Shown here: positions 15,398 through 25,800 of the stretch, in pieces
How the letters are laid out: every line of letters begins with the position of its first letter
How positions within the stretch are numbered: the first letter of the stretch is position 1
Origin: Streptomyces sp. NBC_00690
Lineage (GTDB): Bacteria > Actinomycetota > Actinomycetes > Streptomycetales > Streptomycetaceae
Direction: 5' to 3'
DNA: 64,000 bases
NCBI RefSeq assembly: GCF_036226685.1
Contig: NZ_CP109009.1
Location: forward strand, 5,731,501-5,795,500
Notes under the pieces: generated by a model
The model's input: the letters and a program-made list of their open reading frames with translations, nothing else
Told to the model about the DNA's origin: nothing
Database searches by the model: none
Position numbers and translations under genes: made by a program

Positions 15398-18387
15398 AGC
15401 GCGCCCTTGCGCGTCAGATGGTTGAACATGAACCACCCCGGCAGCACCGGCAGCCAGAGCGTCAGCGTCCGGTACAGCAGCACCGATGGCGTTGCGACCT
15501 CCTTGGGTACCCCGGCGGCGATCAGACCCAGGATCAGCGCGCCTTCGACCGCCCCCACACCACCCGGTGTGGGCGCCGCAGACCCGATGGCATTGCCCGC
15601 CAGGAAGACCACGGCGAGGCTCGCATAGCTCAGCGGCTGGTGCCCGTCGCCGAAGGCCCTGATCGATGCGTCCAGACACATCACGAACGCACCGGTCAGC
15701 AGCAGCATCCCGCCGATGCCGGTGATGAGCTTCCCCGGCCGCTGGAGCACGTCGAGCATCCGGGGCACCACACCGGCGAACAGCGACCGCAGTCGGGTCG
15801 CGACGAACTTCCGCAGGAACGGAATCGCCGTCACCACCAGCACCAGCACCGCGACCGTCAGCAGACCGGCGATCACGGTCCTGGACGGATTGAGGGACGG
15901 TGTCTTCTCCGTCCCGGTGAGATAGCCGAAGGTGAGCAGCAGCAGGATGTGGGCGCCCAGACCGAAGAGCTGTGACGCCCCCACGCTCGCCACCGCGAGC
16001 CCTGGCCGGACCCCCGAACGTTGGAGGAACCGGGTGTTCAGGGCGACACCGCCCACCGCCGCCGGCGCGACGATCTTCACAAAGGAGCCTGCGACCTGCG
16101 CCGCCACCGTCCGGGGGAACGGCACCCGCTCGGGCACGAAGCCCAGCAGGCTCATCGCGGCGGCCATGTACGTGAGCGCAGAGAAGGCCGCAGCGGCGGC
16201 GACCCAGCCCCAGTGCGCATGGCTGAAGTCCGTACCGAAGTCATTGCCCGCGATCTGCGAGAGCAGGAAGTACGCGGCGACGGCGCCGGCGATCAGGCTC
16301 ACCAACGTGCGCGGCCGGATGCGCTCCAACCGGACCGGCTCGACCGGGGCCTGCGGTCGGATCAACAGCACCTGATGGCGGATCTGGGTGAGCAGATCCT
16401 CCTCCCGCACCTCATCGAGAGCCTCGTCGATGGCCTTCTTGTCGGCCTGCTTCTCCGCACGCTCCGCTTTGCGCGCGACCTTGGCGTCCTCGTCCGCGGA
16501 TCTCGCCGATGCCTCGGAGCGGGCCCGCTTGGCGGCGGCCGACGCCTCCAGCGTGGCCTCCCGCTCCCGCTCGGAGCGCTCCCGCGCCAGTTTGCGCAGC
16601 GTCGCCCGCGTCGATCGGGTGAGCGCGATCGGCTGGAGCAGCGGCAGACAGTTGGCCACCTTGTCCGGACCGAGGACCTCCAGTGCGGTGGCCACCGCAC
16701 GCCCCGCCCCCACCCGCAGTCCGATGGTGGTCAGGAGTTGGGCGATGTCCATGCGGAGGACCACATCGCCCGCGGCGATCTCGCCACCGCGGAGATCGGT
16801 CAGGATCACCTTGCCGGAACGATCCACCAAGATGGCGTCACCGTTCAGCCGGCGGTGGGCGATGCGGCGCGACTGCAACGCCTTGACCTGCCGCCACGCC
16901 CCCCGCACCACGTCGTCGGTGATCTCTTCGTCCGTCATCGCGTCCAGCGAACGACCGCCGAGGTGCTCGTACACGAGCATCACCGCGTCCGGCCCCAACT
17001 CCGAGGTAGCGATCAGCTTGGGCGCATTGGCGCCGGCGGCGATCGCCGCGTACGCGAGCAGCGCCTCCTGCTCCAGCGCCTGCCGCAGCGACTGGAGCGA
17101 GCGCCGGGTGGTGATCGAACGCAGGGTCAGCCGACGCCACACCCGGTAGAAGAAGCCCTGTGCCTGCTGTTCCCGGTCGACGACCGTGACGTCGAGCGGC
17201 GGGCCGTCCTCCAGGGTGACGAGATAGCGCCGACCCCGGTCGTTCTGGTCCGTGCCGGCGCCGTCCTGACGCTGCGGCACCAATTCGGGGACGTCCTCGG
17301 CGCGCATCGCCTTGACCGGGTGGAAACCGACGTGACGCAGTCCCGCCATCAGGGTCTGGCCGGTGGGGCGCACATTGGGCGAGCCAACGGCGTACAACGT
17401 GCCGTAGGCGACCGTCCAGCCGAGCAGCACCGTCAGGATGATCGAGAACGGTGTCGTGTAGCCCGCTACGAGCATCGCGAACGCGTCCAGCAGCAGCACC
17501 ACCCACAAGACCACCCGCCAACGCGGTCTTCGGGCCATGCCGACCGCGGTCATATAGGCGATGACGGGTGCCAGATAGCCATGGACCGGATCGGTGAGTC
17601 CGCCATTGGTCTGGGTCTGGGTGAGGGCGTCCTGAAGGGTCCCCGGGGCGGCCCGGGCGACCCAGAGGTCGGTGGCCAGCGTGACCCCGTGCGCGAGCAC
17701 GGCGGCGAGCACGCCATCGGCGATCCGCAGCCCGTCCCGTTTGATCAGGCGTTCGATGGCGAAGGCGACGGGGACCAACAGCACGGCGATGCTGGAGACC
17801 AGACCGGCGATCTTCACCAGGAGGTCGGGAGCCTGCCCGGTGCCCTTGCTGATGTCGTGTTCCAGCCCGGACGTGGTGCCACTGGCGAAGGCGGCGATGG
17901 CGAGCACCACGGCGATGGCGAGCACGCCGATGAGCAGGCGCAGCAGGTCGGAAGGCCGGTGCACACGGGCGGCGAGCAGTGGCTCATCGCCCGAGACCCG
18001 GTCGACGCCGCCGATGTCCGGTGCGTCCCTGCACACGTCTTCCACGGCGTCGCCCTGGTCGTTCGACGGCTCGCTCGCGGTGGGCGCGCCGTCCTCGGTA
18101 TCGGGCCCGGACGGTCGTTCCTGCGGCGCCGAACGGTCGCTCTCGGCGGTCGGCCGTTCCGAGTCGTCCGTCGGTGAATCGTCCGTCGGCGAGTGGACCG
18201 GCGACAGCGGACCGGGTCCCTCGTCGCCCGACGCCCTGTCGGAACCGTGCGGATCTTCCACCCTGTCGAGCCCCTTGGACGGAACGGATGCGTCCGGGTA
18301 CGCCTCGGTCTCAGGGATGCCCGCCGCCCCACCTGGCTGCACGCCCTGCTCCTCGGTCGTCTCGGTCTCTTCTTGATCTCGTATCAC
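15394..18387 (-). CDS. flippase-like membrane protein with degenerate kinase domain
   Basis: A 997-residue integral membrane protein. Residues 1-140 are an acidic disordered tail. Several transmembrane helices follow (about 146-170, 190-215, 270-335). Next comes a kinase-like cytoplasmic domain (about 370-600) with YLVTLEDGPPL, VMLVYEHLGG, IAHRRLNGDAILV and ILTDLRGGE. A highly charged coiled coil (about 635-715) links to a C-terminal LPG-synthase-type/TIGR00374 membrane domain (about 725-990) with APAAVGGVALN and APTPGGVGAVEG. The family moves or modifies lipids; this member's substrate is unknown. The kinase-like part lacks the catalytic Asp (HRR in place of HRD) and has DLR in place of DFG, so it is probably a pseudokinase. 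Confidence 0.88.
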   Translation of the reverse strand: MIRDQEETETTEEQGVQPGGAAGIPETEAYPDASVPSKGLDRVEDPHGSDRASGDEGPGPLSPVHSPTDDSPTDDSERPTAESDRSAPQERPSGPDTEDGAPTASEPSNDQGDAVEDVCRDAPDIGGVDRVSGDEPLLAARVHRPSDLLRLLIGVLAIAVVLAIAAFASGTTSGLEHDISKGTGQAPDLLVKIAGLVSSIAVLLVPVAFAIERLIKRDGLRIADGVLAAVLAHGVTLATDLWVARAAPGTLQDALTQTQTNGGLTDPVHGYLAPVIAYMTAVGMARRPRWRVVLWVVLLLDAFAMLVAGYTTPFSIILTVLLGWTVAYGTLYAVGSPNVRPTGQTLMAGLRHVGFHPVKAMRAEDVPELVPQRQDGAGTDQNDRGRRYLVTLEDGPPLDVTVVDREQQAQGFFYRVWRRLTLRSITTRRSLQSLRQALEQEALLAYAAIAAGANAPKLIATSELGPDAVMLVYEHLGGRSLDAMTDEEITDDVVRGAWRQVKALQSRRIAHRRLNGDAILVDRSGKVILTDLRGGEIAAGDVVLRMDIAQLLTTIGLRVGAGRAVATALEVLGPDKVANCLPLLQPIALTRSTRATLRKLARERSEREREATLEASAAAKRARSEASARSADEDAKVARKAERAEKQADKKAIDEALDEVREEDLLTQIRHQVLLIRPQAPVEPVRLERIRPRTLVSLIAGAVAAYFLLSQIAGNDFGTDFSHAHWGWVAAAAAFSALTYMAAAMSLLGFVPERVPFPRTVAAQVAGSFVKIVAPAAVGGVALNTRFLQRSGVRPGLAVASVGASQLFGLGAHILLLLTFGYLTGTEKTPSLNPSRTVIAGLLTVAVLVLVVTAIPFLRKFVATRLRSLFAGVVPRMLDVLQRPGKLITGIGGMLLLTGAFVMCLDASIRAFGDGHQPLSYASLAVVFLAGNAIGSAAPTPGGVGAVEGALILGLIAAGVPKEVATPSVLLYRTLTLWLPVLPGWFMFNHLTRKGAL

Positions 18388-18497
18388 CAGTCACCGCCCG
18401 CACGATGGTGGCACGACCTGAGGACAGAGCGGGGAATCAGGGTGTATCGCGGGGAGATGAACCGGGTGATACGGAGCACTTCATCGAATGCTGACCA

Positions 18498-18506
18498 TTG
18501 TCCACC
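18498..18506 (+). promoter_or_regulatory. DnaA-box-like nonamer (TTGTCCACC)
   Basis: Differs from the Streptomyces DnaA box TTGTCCACA at the last base. A second box lies 30 nt downstream, in the gap before the alkyltransferase-like gene. Confidence 0.4.
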
Positions 18507-18536
18507 CCCGCCGTCCCTCCTGCGGTTTATCCACAG

Positions 18537-18545
18537 GCACCCCGA
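18537..18545 (+). promoter_or_regulatory. DnaA-box-like nonamer (TTATCCACA)
   Basis: A perfect classical DnaA nonamer, 25 nt before the alkyltransferase-like start codon, paired with a near-consensus box upstream. Confidence 0.5.
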
Positions 18546-18569
18546 AGCCTGTCGGTGGGGTGCGGCAGG

Positions 18570-19163
18570 ATGGGAGGGGTGGAAGAGCTGTCGCACCGCG
18601 AACAACCCGAACATCCCGAGTACGGCGAACACCCTGATCACCCCGAGTACCCCGAATACGCCGAGCGGGTGCTCGATGTCGTCGAGCTGATCCCGCCCGG
18701 TCGGGTGATGACCTACGGCGACATCGCGGAGTGGCTCGAAGAAGGCGGCCCGCGCCAGGTGGGTCGCGCGATGGCCCTGTACGGCGGGGCGGTGGCCTGG
18801 TGGCGCGTCGTCCGGGCGGATGGCACCTTGCTGCCCGGCCACGAGCAGGAGGCCATGGCGGCCTACCGCAGCGAGGGCACCCCCCTGCGCCAGGCCCCGG
18901 TCAGCGCGGAGGGGCATCTGCCCCGCCTCGACATGAAGCGCGCCCGATGGGACGGCAGATCCGGTGGTGACGATGCTCACGGTGAACCGCCGCTGGCCGA
19001 CGGCGCGGCGGCCCCCGGCGCACCCCAGGCGGGCCCGCACGACGACACCACGGCGCCCAAGAGCAGCCGGCACCCGAGCGGGACGGGCACCGGAGCACGC
19101 ACACCGGCCCGCGGCACGGACCGCCGCGGCGCGACGAGCGGAGGCCGCCACGGCAACGGCTGA
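18570..19163 (+). CDS. alkyltransferase-like protein (ATL), MGMT fold without active Cys
   Basis: A 197-residue protein with the MGMT-family DNA-binding domain at residues about 25-110 (VLDVVELIPPGRVMTYGDIAEW, then GGPRQVGRAM). The methyl-acceptor PCHR motif is replaced by AWWRVV (Trp about 78), the signature of alkyltransferase-like proteins. These bind O6-alkylguanine without repairing it and hand the lesion to nucleotide excision repair. An N-terminal His-Pro-Glu-Tyr-rich repeat and a long disordered C-terminal extension (about 120-197) are extra. The ATG is preferred to GTG 18579, which has no room for an SD sequence. It sits directly upstream of adnA-adnB, with another helicase (uvrD2) nearby, which suits DNA repair. 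Confidence 0.85.
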   Translation: MGGVEELSHREQPEHPEYGEHPDHPEYPEYAERVLDVVELIPPGRVMTYGDIAEWLEEGGPRQVGRAMALYGGAVAWWRVVRADGTLLPGHEQEAMAAYRSEGTPLRQAPVSAEGHLPRLDMKRARWDGRSGGDDAHGEPPLADGAAAPGAPQAGPHDDTTAPKSSRHPSGTGTGARTPARGTDRRGATSGGRHGNG

Positions 19164-19273
19164 CCCAGTGCCACACCCCCCTACACGGTAGGCATCAGGC
19201 GGCGTAGCGTCGTCGACGCGCGGCACCGGCCGCTCCGTCATCACCAGCACACCCACCAGGACCGGCGATCCAC

Positions 19274-22200
19274 GTGAGCTCCTCCTCCACCACCGGGAAT
19301 CCCCCGTACCAGCGACAGGTACGGCGGCGGACCCCGGGCGCATACCGGCTGGTGCGGACGCAGCCGGGCACGGTGGGCCCCCCTGTGCTGGACGCCGCAC
19401 AGCGCGCGGTGGTTGACCACGACTCCGGCCCACTCCTGGTCCTCGCAGGTCCGGGAACGGGTAAAACCACCACACTCGTGGAGGCCGTGGCCAAGAAGGT
19501 GGCCGAGGGCACCGACCCGGAACGCATCCTCGTCCTCACCTTCAGCCGCAAGGCCGCGGTCGAACTGCGCGACCGCATGGCACTGCGCCTCGGCGGCACC
19601 CGCGGCCCGCAGGCCACGACGTTCCACTCCTTCTGCTACGCACTGGTCCGCGCCCACCAGGACTCCGACCTCTTCGCCGAGCCCCTGCGTCTGCTGTCCG
19701 GCCCGGAGCAGGACGTGGCCGTACGAGAACTGCTCACCGGACAGCTGGACCTGGAGGCCCGCGGACTGGCCCGCCACCACTGGCCCGACGAACTACGGGC
19801 CTGCCTGACGACCCGCGGATTCGCCGACGAGGTCCGCGCGGTGCTGGCGCGCAGCCGCGAACTGGGCCTCGGCCCCACGTCCCTGGCCAGCTTCGCCGCC
19901 CGCACGGGCCGCCCTGACTGGCGGGCCGCCGCCTCCTTCCTCGCCGAGTACCTGGACGTCCTCGACATGCAGGGCGTCCTCGACTACGCCGAACTGGTCC
20001 ACCGTGCCGTGCTCCTCGCCGAGCGCACCGCCTCGCCGCGCGCCTTCCCCTACGAGGCGGTGTTCGTCGACGAGTATCAGGACACGGATCCCTCGCAGGT
20101 GCGACTGCTCCGGGCGCTCGCGGGCGGGGGGCGCACCCTGGTCGCCTTCGGCGACCCCGATCAGTCGATCTACGCTTTCCGCGGCGCCGACGTCAACGGC
20201 ATCCTCAACTTTCCCGATGCCTTCCCGCACCGTGACGGGACCCCGGCGAAGGTGGCGGTCCTCGGCCGGTCCCGTCGCAGCGGAGCGAAACTGCTGGCGG
20301 CGACCCGACTGCTCACCCGACGGATGCCGCTGACGCAACTGCCCGCCGACAAGGTGCGGGCCCACCGGGATCTCGAATCCACCCGTGGCGGCGGCAGTGT
20401 CGAGGCGTACACCTTCCCGACCGCCTCCACGGAACTCGACAACATCGCCGACATCCTGCGCCGGGCCCATCTGGAGGACGGGGTCCCCTGGCACGAGATG
20501 GCGGTCCTCGCCCGTGCCGGAAGCCGCACTCTCCCGTCCATCCGGCGGGCCCTGACCTCCGCGGGCGTCCCCCTCGAAGTGGACGGGGCGGATGTGCCCC
20601 TGCGCCATGAACCGGCGGTGGCGCCCCTGCTGACCGCTCTGCGTGTGGTGGCGAGCGTCGCCGGAGCCACCGCGACGGCACCGCACGAGCGGCAGGAGCC
20701 ACAGGAACCATCGGCACCGCACGAGCCCACCGACCCGCACGAGCCCACCGACCCGACCGAGAGCACCGGGTCGACCGAGCCCATCGAGGAATCCGACGAC
20801 CGCCCCGCCCACCCCGACGAGGCCCCCCCGCCCTGGCTAGACGTCGACACCGCACTCACCCTCCTCGCCTCCCCGCTCGCCGGCATGGACACCGCCGACC
20901 TGCGGCGCCTCGGCCGGGCCCTGCGCGACGAGGAGCGCACCGCGGGAAACCGCGTACCACCGCCGTCCGACCTCCTCCTCGCCCGTGCACTCGCCGAGCC
21001 CGAGCGACTGGTCGCGCACGACCCCTCGTACGCACGCAGGGCACAGGAACTCGGCCGACTCCTGCACCAGGCGCGGAGACTCCTCGAACGGGGAGGCACC
21101 GCGGAGGAGGCCCTGTGGGAACTGTGGAACGGCACCACCTGGCCGGCCCGGCTGGAGCGGGCCGCCCTGCGCGGCGGCGCCGCTGGCCGTCACGCGGACC
21201 GGGACCTGGACGCCGTGTGCGCCCTGTTCGACACGGCGGCCCGCGCCGAAGAACGCACCGGAGGCCGCGGCGCCCTGAACTTCATCGAGGAGATCGAGGC
21301 CCAGGACATCGCCGCCGACACCCTCACCGGCCGGGAGACCAGGCCCGACGCCGTACGACTGATGACCGCACACCGTTCCAAGGGCCTCGAATGGAGCCTC
21401 GTCGTCATCGCCGGCGTGCAGGAAGGACTCTGGCCCGACCTCCGGCGCCGCGGCTCCCTCCTGGAAGCCGACCGCATCGGCCGCGACGGACTCGCCGAAC
21501 CCCTGACCCCGGGTGCACTCCTCGCCGAGGAACGCCGACTGTTCTACGTCGCCGCCACCCGCGCCCGCGACCGGTTGGTCGTCACCGCGGTCAAGGCACC
21601 CGCCGACGACGGCGACCAGCCCTCCCGCTTCCTCACCGAACTCGGCGCGGAACCGAACGACATCACCGGCCGCCCCCGACGCCCCCTCGCCGTCGCCGCG
21701 CTCGTCGCAGAACTGCGCGCCACCACCGTCGACCCCGACGCGACCTCGGCCCTCCGGGACGCCGCGGCCCGCAGGCTCGCCCGGCTCGCCGCCCTCACCG
21801 ACGACGAGAGCATGCCGCTTGTCCCCTCGGCACACCCCGACCGCTGGTGGGGCCTCGACGAGCCCACCCGCAGCCAGGTCCCCCTGCGCGACCGGGACCA
21901 ACCCGTCACCCTCTCCGGCAGCGCCCTGGACCAGCTCGCCAACACCTGCGCCCTCCAGTGGTTCCTGGGCCGCGAGGTGAAGGCCGACGCCCCGGCCACC
22001 GCCGCCCAGGGCTTCGGGAACGTCATCCACGTACTCGCCGACGAAGTCGCCTCCGGGCGCACCCCCGCCGATCTCGCCGTCCTCATGGAACGCCTCGACT
22101 CCGTCTGGGACGGGCTCGTCTTCGACGCGCCCTGGAAGTCGCAGCAGGAGAAGCAACACGCCCGCGACGCCCTGGAACGCTTCCTGCGCTGGCATGTGAT

Positions 22201-22705
22201 GGACCGCGCAGGCCGCACCGCCGCCGCCACCGAACAGGACTTCTCCGTCACCTTGGAGGCGGGGGAGTACGAGGTGCGCATCCGAGGCTCCATGGACCGC
22301 GTCGAACGCGACGCCGACGGCCGGGCGTACGTCGTCGACTTCAAGACGGGCAAACAGGCACCCACCGGCGACGCCGTGGCCCGCCACCCCCAGCTCGCCG
22401 TCTACCAGCTCGCCGTACGCGAAGGCGCACTCGACGAGGTCTTCGACGGGAACCGACCCGATTCCGGTGGCGCCGAACTCGTCCACCTGCGCCAGGGCGC
22501 CCCCAAGAAGGAGGGCGGTGACGCACTGCCCAAGGTGCAGGCGCAAGAACCGCTCGCGGGGGAGTGGGTCGGCGAACTCCTCGCCAACGCCGCCGGCCGC
22601 GTACTCGACGAGCGCTTCACCCCTTCCACCGGACAGCACTGCACCAGCTGCGCCTTCCGTGCCTCGTGCAGCGCCCGCCCGGAGGGTCGACACATCATCG
22701 ACTGA
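19274..22705 (+). CDS. adnA: AdnA: helicase-nuclease subunit of the AdnAB recombination motor
   Basis: A 1143-residue UvrD/Rep-type helicase fused to a RecB-type nuclease, matching AdnA of the actinobacterial AdnAB double-strand-break resection machine. It has Walker A AGPGTGKTT (about 57-65), Walker B VDEYQDTDPSQ (about 264), GDPDQSIYAFRGA and motif VI YVAATRARDRL (about 752). Near the end are the nuclease motif VVDFKTGK (about 1020) and a Cys cluster CTSCAFRASC (about 1122-1131), which with Cys about 891 probably holds an Fe-S cluster. A low-complexity Glu/Pro/Thr insertion (about 475-528) interrupts the motor. The GTG has no strong SD sequence. adnB follows, as in other actinobacteria. Confidence 0.9.
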   Translation: MSSSSTTGNPPYQRQVRRRTPGAYRLVRTQPGTVGPPVLDAAQRAVVDHDSGPLLVLAGPGTGKTTTLVEAVAKKVAEGTDPERILVLTFSRKAAVELRDRMALRLGGTRGPQATTFHSFCYALVRAHQDSDLFAEPLRLLSGPEQDVAVRELLTGQLDLEARGLARHHWPDELRACLTTRGFADEVRAVLARSRELGLGPTSLASFAARTGRPDWRAAASFLAEYLDVLDMQGVLDYAELVHRAVLLAERTASPRAFPYEAVFVDEYQDTDPSQVRLLRALAGGGRTLVAFGDPDQSIYAFRGADVNGILNFPDAFPHRDGTPAKVAVLGRSRRSGAKLLAATRLLTRRMPLTQLPADKVRAHRDLESTRGGGSVEAYTFPTASTELDNIADILRRAHLEDGVPWHEMAVLARAGSRTLPSIRRALTSAGVPLEVDGADVPLRHEPAVAPLLTALRVVASVAGATATAPHERQEPQEPSAPHEPTDPHEPTDPTESTGSTEPIEESDDRPAHPDEAPPPWLDVDTALTLLASPLAGMDTADLRRLGRALRDEERTAGNRVPPPSDLLLARALAEPERLVAHDPSYARRAQELGRLLHQARRLLERGGTAEEALWELWNGTTWPARLERAALRGGAAGRHADRDLDAVCALFDTAARAEERTGGRGALNFIEEIEAQDIAADTLTGRETRPDAVRLMTAHRSKGLEWSLVVIAGVQEGLWPDLRRRGSLLEADRIGRDGLAEPLTPGALLAEERRLFYVAATRARDRLVVTAVKAPADDGDQPSRFLTELGAEPNDITGRPRRPLAVAALVAELRATTVDPDATSALRDAAARRLARLAALTDDESMPLVPSAHPDRWWGLDEPTRSQVPLRDRDQPVTLSGSALDQLANTCALQWFLGREVKADAPATAAQGFGNVIHVLADEVASGRTPADLAVLMERLDSVWDGLVFDAPWKSQQEKQHARDALERFLRWHVMDRAGRTAAATEQDFSVTLEAGEYEVRIRGSMDRVERDADGRAYVVDFKTGKQAPTGDAVARHPQLAVYQLAVREGALDEVFDGNRPDSGGAELVHLRQGAPKKEGGDALPKVQAQEPLAGEWVGELLANAAGRVLDERFTPSTGQHCTSCAFRASCSARPEGRHIID

Positions 22706-22738
22706 GCTGTGTGAGCTGTGTGAGCTGTGTGAGCTGTG
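22703..22738 (+). repeat. 9-nt tandem repeat beginning at the adnA stop codon
   Basis: TGAGCTGTG occurs four times without change. The first TGA is the adnA stop. Because the unit is 9 nt, the next three TGAs are also in frame, giving four stop codons in series. Confidence 0.95.
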
Positions 22739-22856
22739 TGACTGGGGCGGCCGGGGTGGCCTGTGTTGTGGCCGGGCTCCCTCTCCACCATGTCGACGTG
22801 CGCCCGCACCCACCGCACGGCAGGGGCTACCGGGACCGACTGTCACCGGCGCCCGT

Positions 22857-22862
22857 TAGCCT
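22857..22862 (+). promoter_or_regulatory. -10 box (TAGCCT), predicted leaderless promoter for adnB
   Basis: TAGCCT lies 8 nt before the GTG of adnB, with no SD sequence. It suggests a promoter for adnB separate from adnA and a transcript starting at or near the start codon. Confidence 0.4.
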
Positions 22863-22870
22863 CATTCGTT

Positions 22871-25800
22871 GTGACCGCGCGCCTGACCGACCCCGAACAG
22901 CTCAAGGAGCTCCTCGGCATCCCCTTCACCCCGGAGCAGACGGCCTGCATCACCGCGCCGCCCGCGCCGCAGGTCATCGTGGCCGGCGCCGGCTCGGGGA
23001 AGACGACGGTCATGGCCGCCCGCGTGGTCTGGCTCGTCGGCACCGGCCAGGTCGCACCCGAACAGGTCCTCGGGCTCACCTTCACCAACAAGGCCGCCGG
23101 CGAGCTCGCCGAACGTGTCCGCAAGGCCCTCGTCCAAGCCGGCGTCACCGATCCCGACATCATCGACCCGGACCACCCCCCGGGCGAGCCCCGGATCTCC
23201 ACGTACCACGCATTCGCCGGACAACTGCTCACCGACCACGGACTGCGCATCGGGCTGGAACCCACCGCCCGACTACTCGCCGACGCCACCCGCTTCCAGC
23301 TCGCCGCCCGAGTCCTGCGCGAGGCCCCCGGGCCCTACCCATCCCTGACGCGCTCCTTCCCCCTGCTGGTCAGCGATCTGCTGGCCCTCGACGCCGAACT
23401 GTCCGAGCACCTCGTCGAGCCGGAAGACCTCGCCGCGTACGACATCGAACTGCTCCGCGACCTCGACCACAGCACCCTCTCCAACGCAGACCTCCGCAAG
23501 ATCCCCGAGACCGCCGCCGCCCGCCGTGAACTCCTCGAACTGACCCTTCGCTACCGCGCCGCGAAAAGCACCCGCGAACTCCTCGACTTCGGCGACCAGA
23601 TCGCGCTCTCCGCCCGCCTCGCCCTCACCAGACCCGCCGTGGGGGCGACGCTCAGGAACGAGTTCCGGGTCGTTCTGCTCGACGAGTACCAAGACACCTC
23701 CGTGGCCCAAAGGCTCCTCCTCTCCGGACTCTTCGGCCAGCGCACCGGCCACGCAGTGACCGCGGTCGGCGACCCCTGCCAAGCCATCTACGGCTGGCGC
23801 GGAGCCTCCGTCGCCAACCTCGACGACTTCCCCGACCACTTCGCCGCCGCGGACGGCACCCCCGCCACCCGGTACTCCCTCAGCGAGAACCGCCGCAGCG
23901 GCGGCCGACTCCTCCACCTCGCCAACAACCTCGCCACCCCCCTCAGAGCCATGCACGAAGGCGTCGAAGCCCTACGCCCCGCGCCGGGAGCCGAGCGGGA
24001 CGGATCGGTCCGCATCGCCCTGCTCCCCTCCCACGCCCAGGAGATCGACTGGCTCGCCGACTCCATCGCCCATCTCGTCCGCACCGGCAAGTCACCCGGC
24101 GAGATAGCGGTGCTGTGCCGCACGGCCGCCGACTTCCCCGAAATCCAGGGCGCCCTGGTCGCCAGGGACATTCCCGTAGAAGTCGTCGGACTGTCCGGAC
24201 TGCTCCACCTCCCCGAAGTCGCCGACCTCGTCGCCGTCTGCGAAGTCCTCCAGGACCCCGGGGCGAACGCCTCGCTCGTCCGGCTGCTCACCGGCCCGCG
24301 CTGGCGCATCGGCGCCCGCGACCTCGCCCTCCTCGGACGCCGCGCCCGACTGCTCGTGCACCGCGCCACCACCGATGACCACGACCCGGACGAGCGCCTC
24401 GCCGCAGCCGTCGAAGGCACCGACCCGGCCGAGGTCACCTCCCTGGCCGACGCCCTCGACACCTTCCTCGACGCCGGCGGAGGCCATCCGGAGGACGGCC
24501 TACCGTTCTCGGCCGATGCCCGACGCCGCTTCGCCCGCCTCGCCGCCGAACTGCGCGAACTCAGACGAGCCCTCGCCGACCCCCTCATGGACGTGCTCCA
24601 CCGCGTCCTCGGCACGACCGGCCTCGACGTGGAACTGTCCGCGTCCCCCCACGCACTCGCCGCCCGCCGCCGCGAGACCCTCGGCAACTTCCTCGACGTC
24701 GCGGCCGGCTTCGCAGCCCTCGACACGGACAGCACCCTCCTCGCGTTCCTCGCCTTCCTCCGCACGTCCGCGCAGTACGAGAAGGGCCTGGACAACGCAC
24801 TGCCCGGAGGCGAGAACACCGTCAAAGTGCTCACCGCCCACAAGTCGAAGGGCCTGGAGTGGGACGTGGTCGCCGTGCCGGGACTCGTCGCCAAGCACTT
24901 TCCGAGCGATCAGCCGCGCGAGGCGTGGACCGCACACGCCCGGGTGCTGCCCCACGCGCTCCGCGGGGACGCGGCGACCCTCCCCGACCTCGGCTCCTGG
25001 GACGCCAGGGGGATCAAAGCCTTCAAGGACGCCATGAAGGCCCACCAGCACACCGAAGAGCTCCGCCTCGGCTATGTCACCTTCACCCGACCCCGTTCGC
25101 TGCTCCTGGCCTCGGGCCACTGGTGGGGCCCCACCCAGAAGCGCAAACGCGGACCCTCGGCCTTCCTGGAAGCCCTGTACGAACACTGCGCCCAGGGCCA
25201 CGGCGAGATCGAGGCATGGGCGGACACACCGCCGGCGGACCTGGAGAACCCCTTCCTCCAGGAGTCCGGACCGGAGCGGGCCTGGCCGCTTCCCCTGGAC
25301 GCGGACTCCCTGGTCCGCCGACGCCACGCCGCCGATCTCGTACGGGCCCACCTCGCTTCGGCCACGCACGATCACGGCCCAGGGGACACCAGGTCCCACC
25401 GCGACCCCGAGCCCCCGTACTCCGAACAGTCCAGGCGTACCCACGTCGACGCCCCGGCACCTGCCGGCGCCGAAGACGACCTCTTCCCCGCCGGATGGGA
25501 AGAACCCGACCCGTACGCACCCGATCCCTACGGGCCCGCCCCCGATGAGGACGAGCCGTACGACATCAGCCCGTACGCAGAGACATCTGACGACGACGTA
25601 CCGCACTCCGCGGACGGCGACGGCGCCCACCTTCGCCAGCCCGGCCGGGACCGGGGCGACCTACCCCACCCCCGACGAGAAGCCGATGCCACCACCCCGG
25701 AGGAAGCCCGCACCATCGCCTCCTGGGACCGCGACCTCCAGGCCCTCACCCGTGAACTCCAACGCTCCCGCTCGACCACACGGACCGTCCCGCTCCCCGC

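Noticed and set aside
16021..18177. 718-codon open frame on the plus strand
   Set aside because: Complement of the flippase-like gene; Arg/Gly/Gln/His-rich product without motifs.
20837..22846. 669-codon open frame on the minus strand
   Set aside because: Complement of the adnA nuclease half; Gly/Val/Glu-rich shadow.
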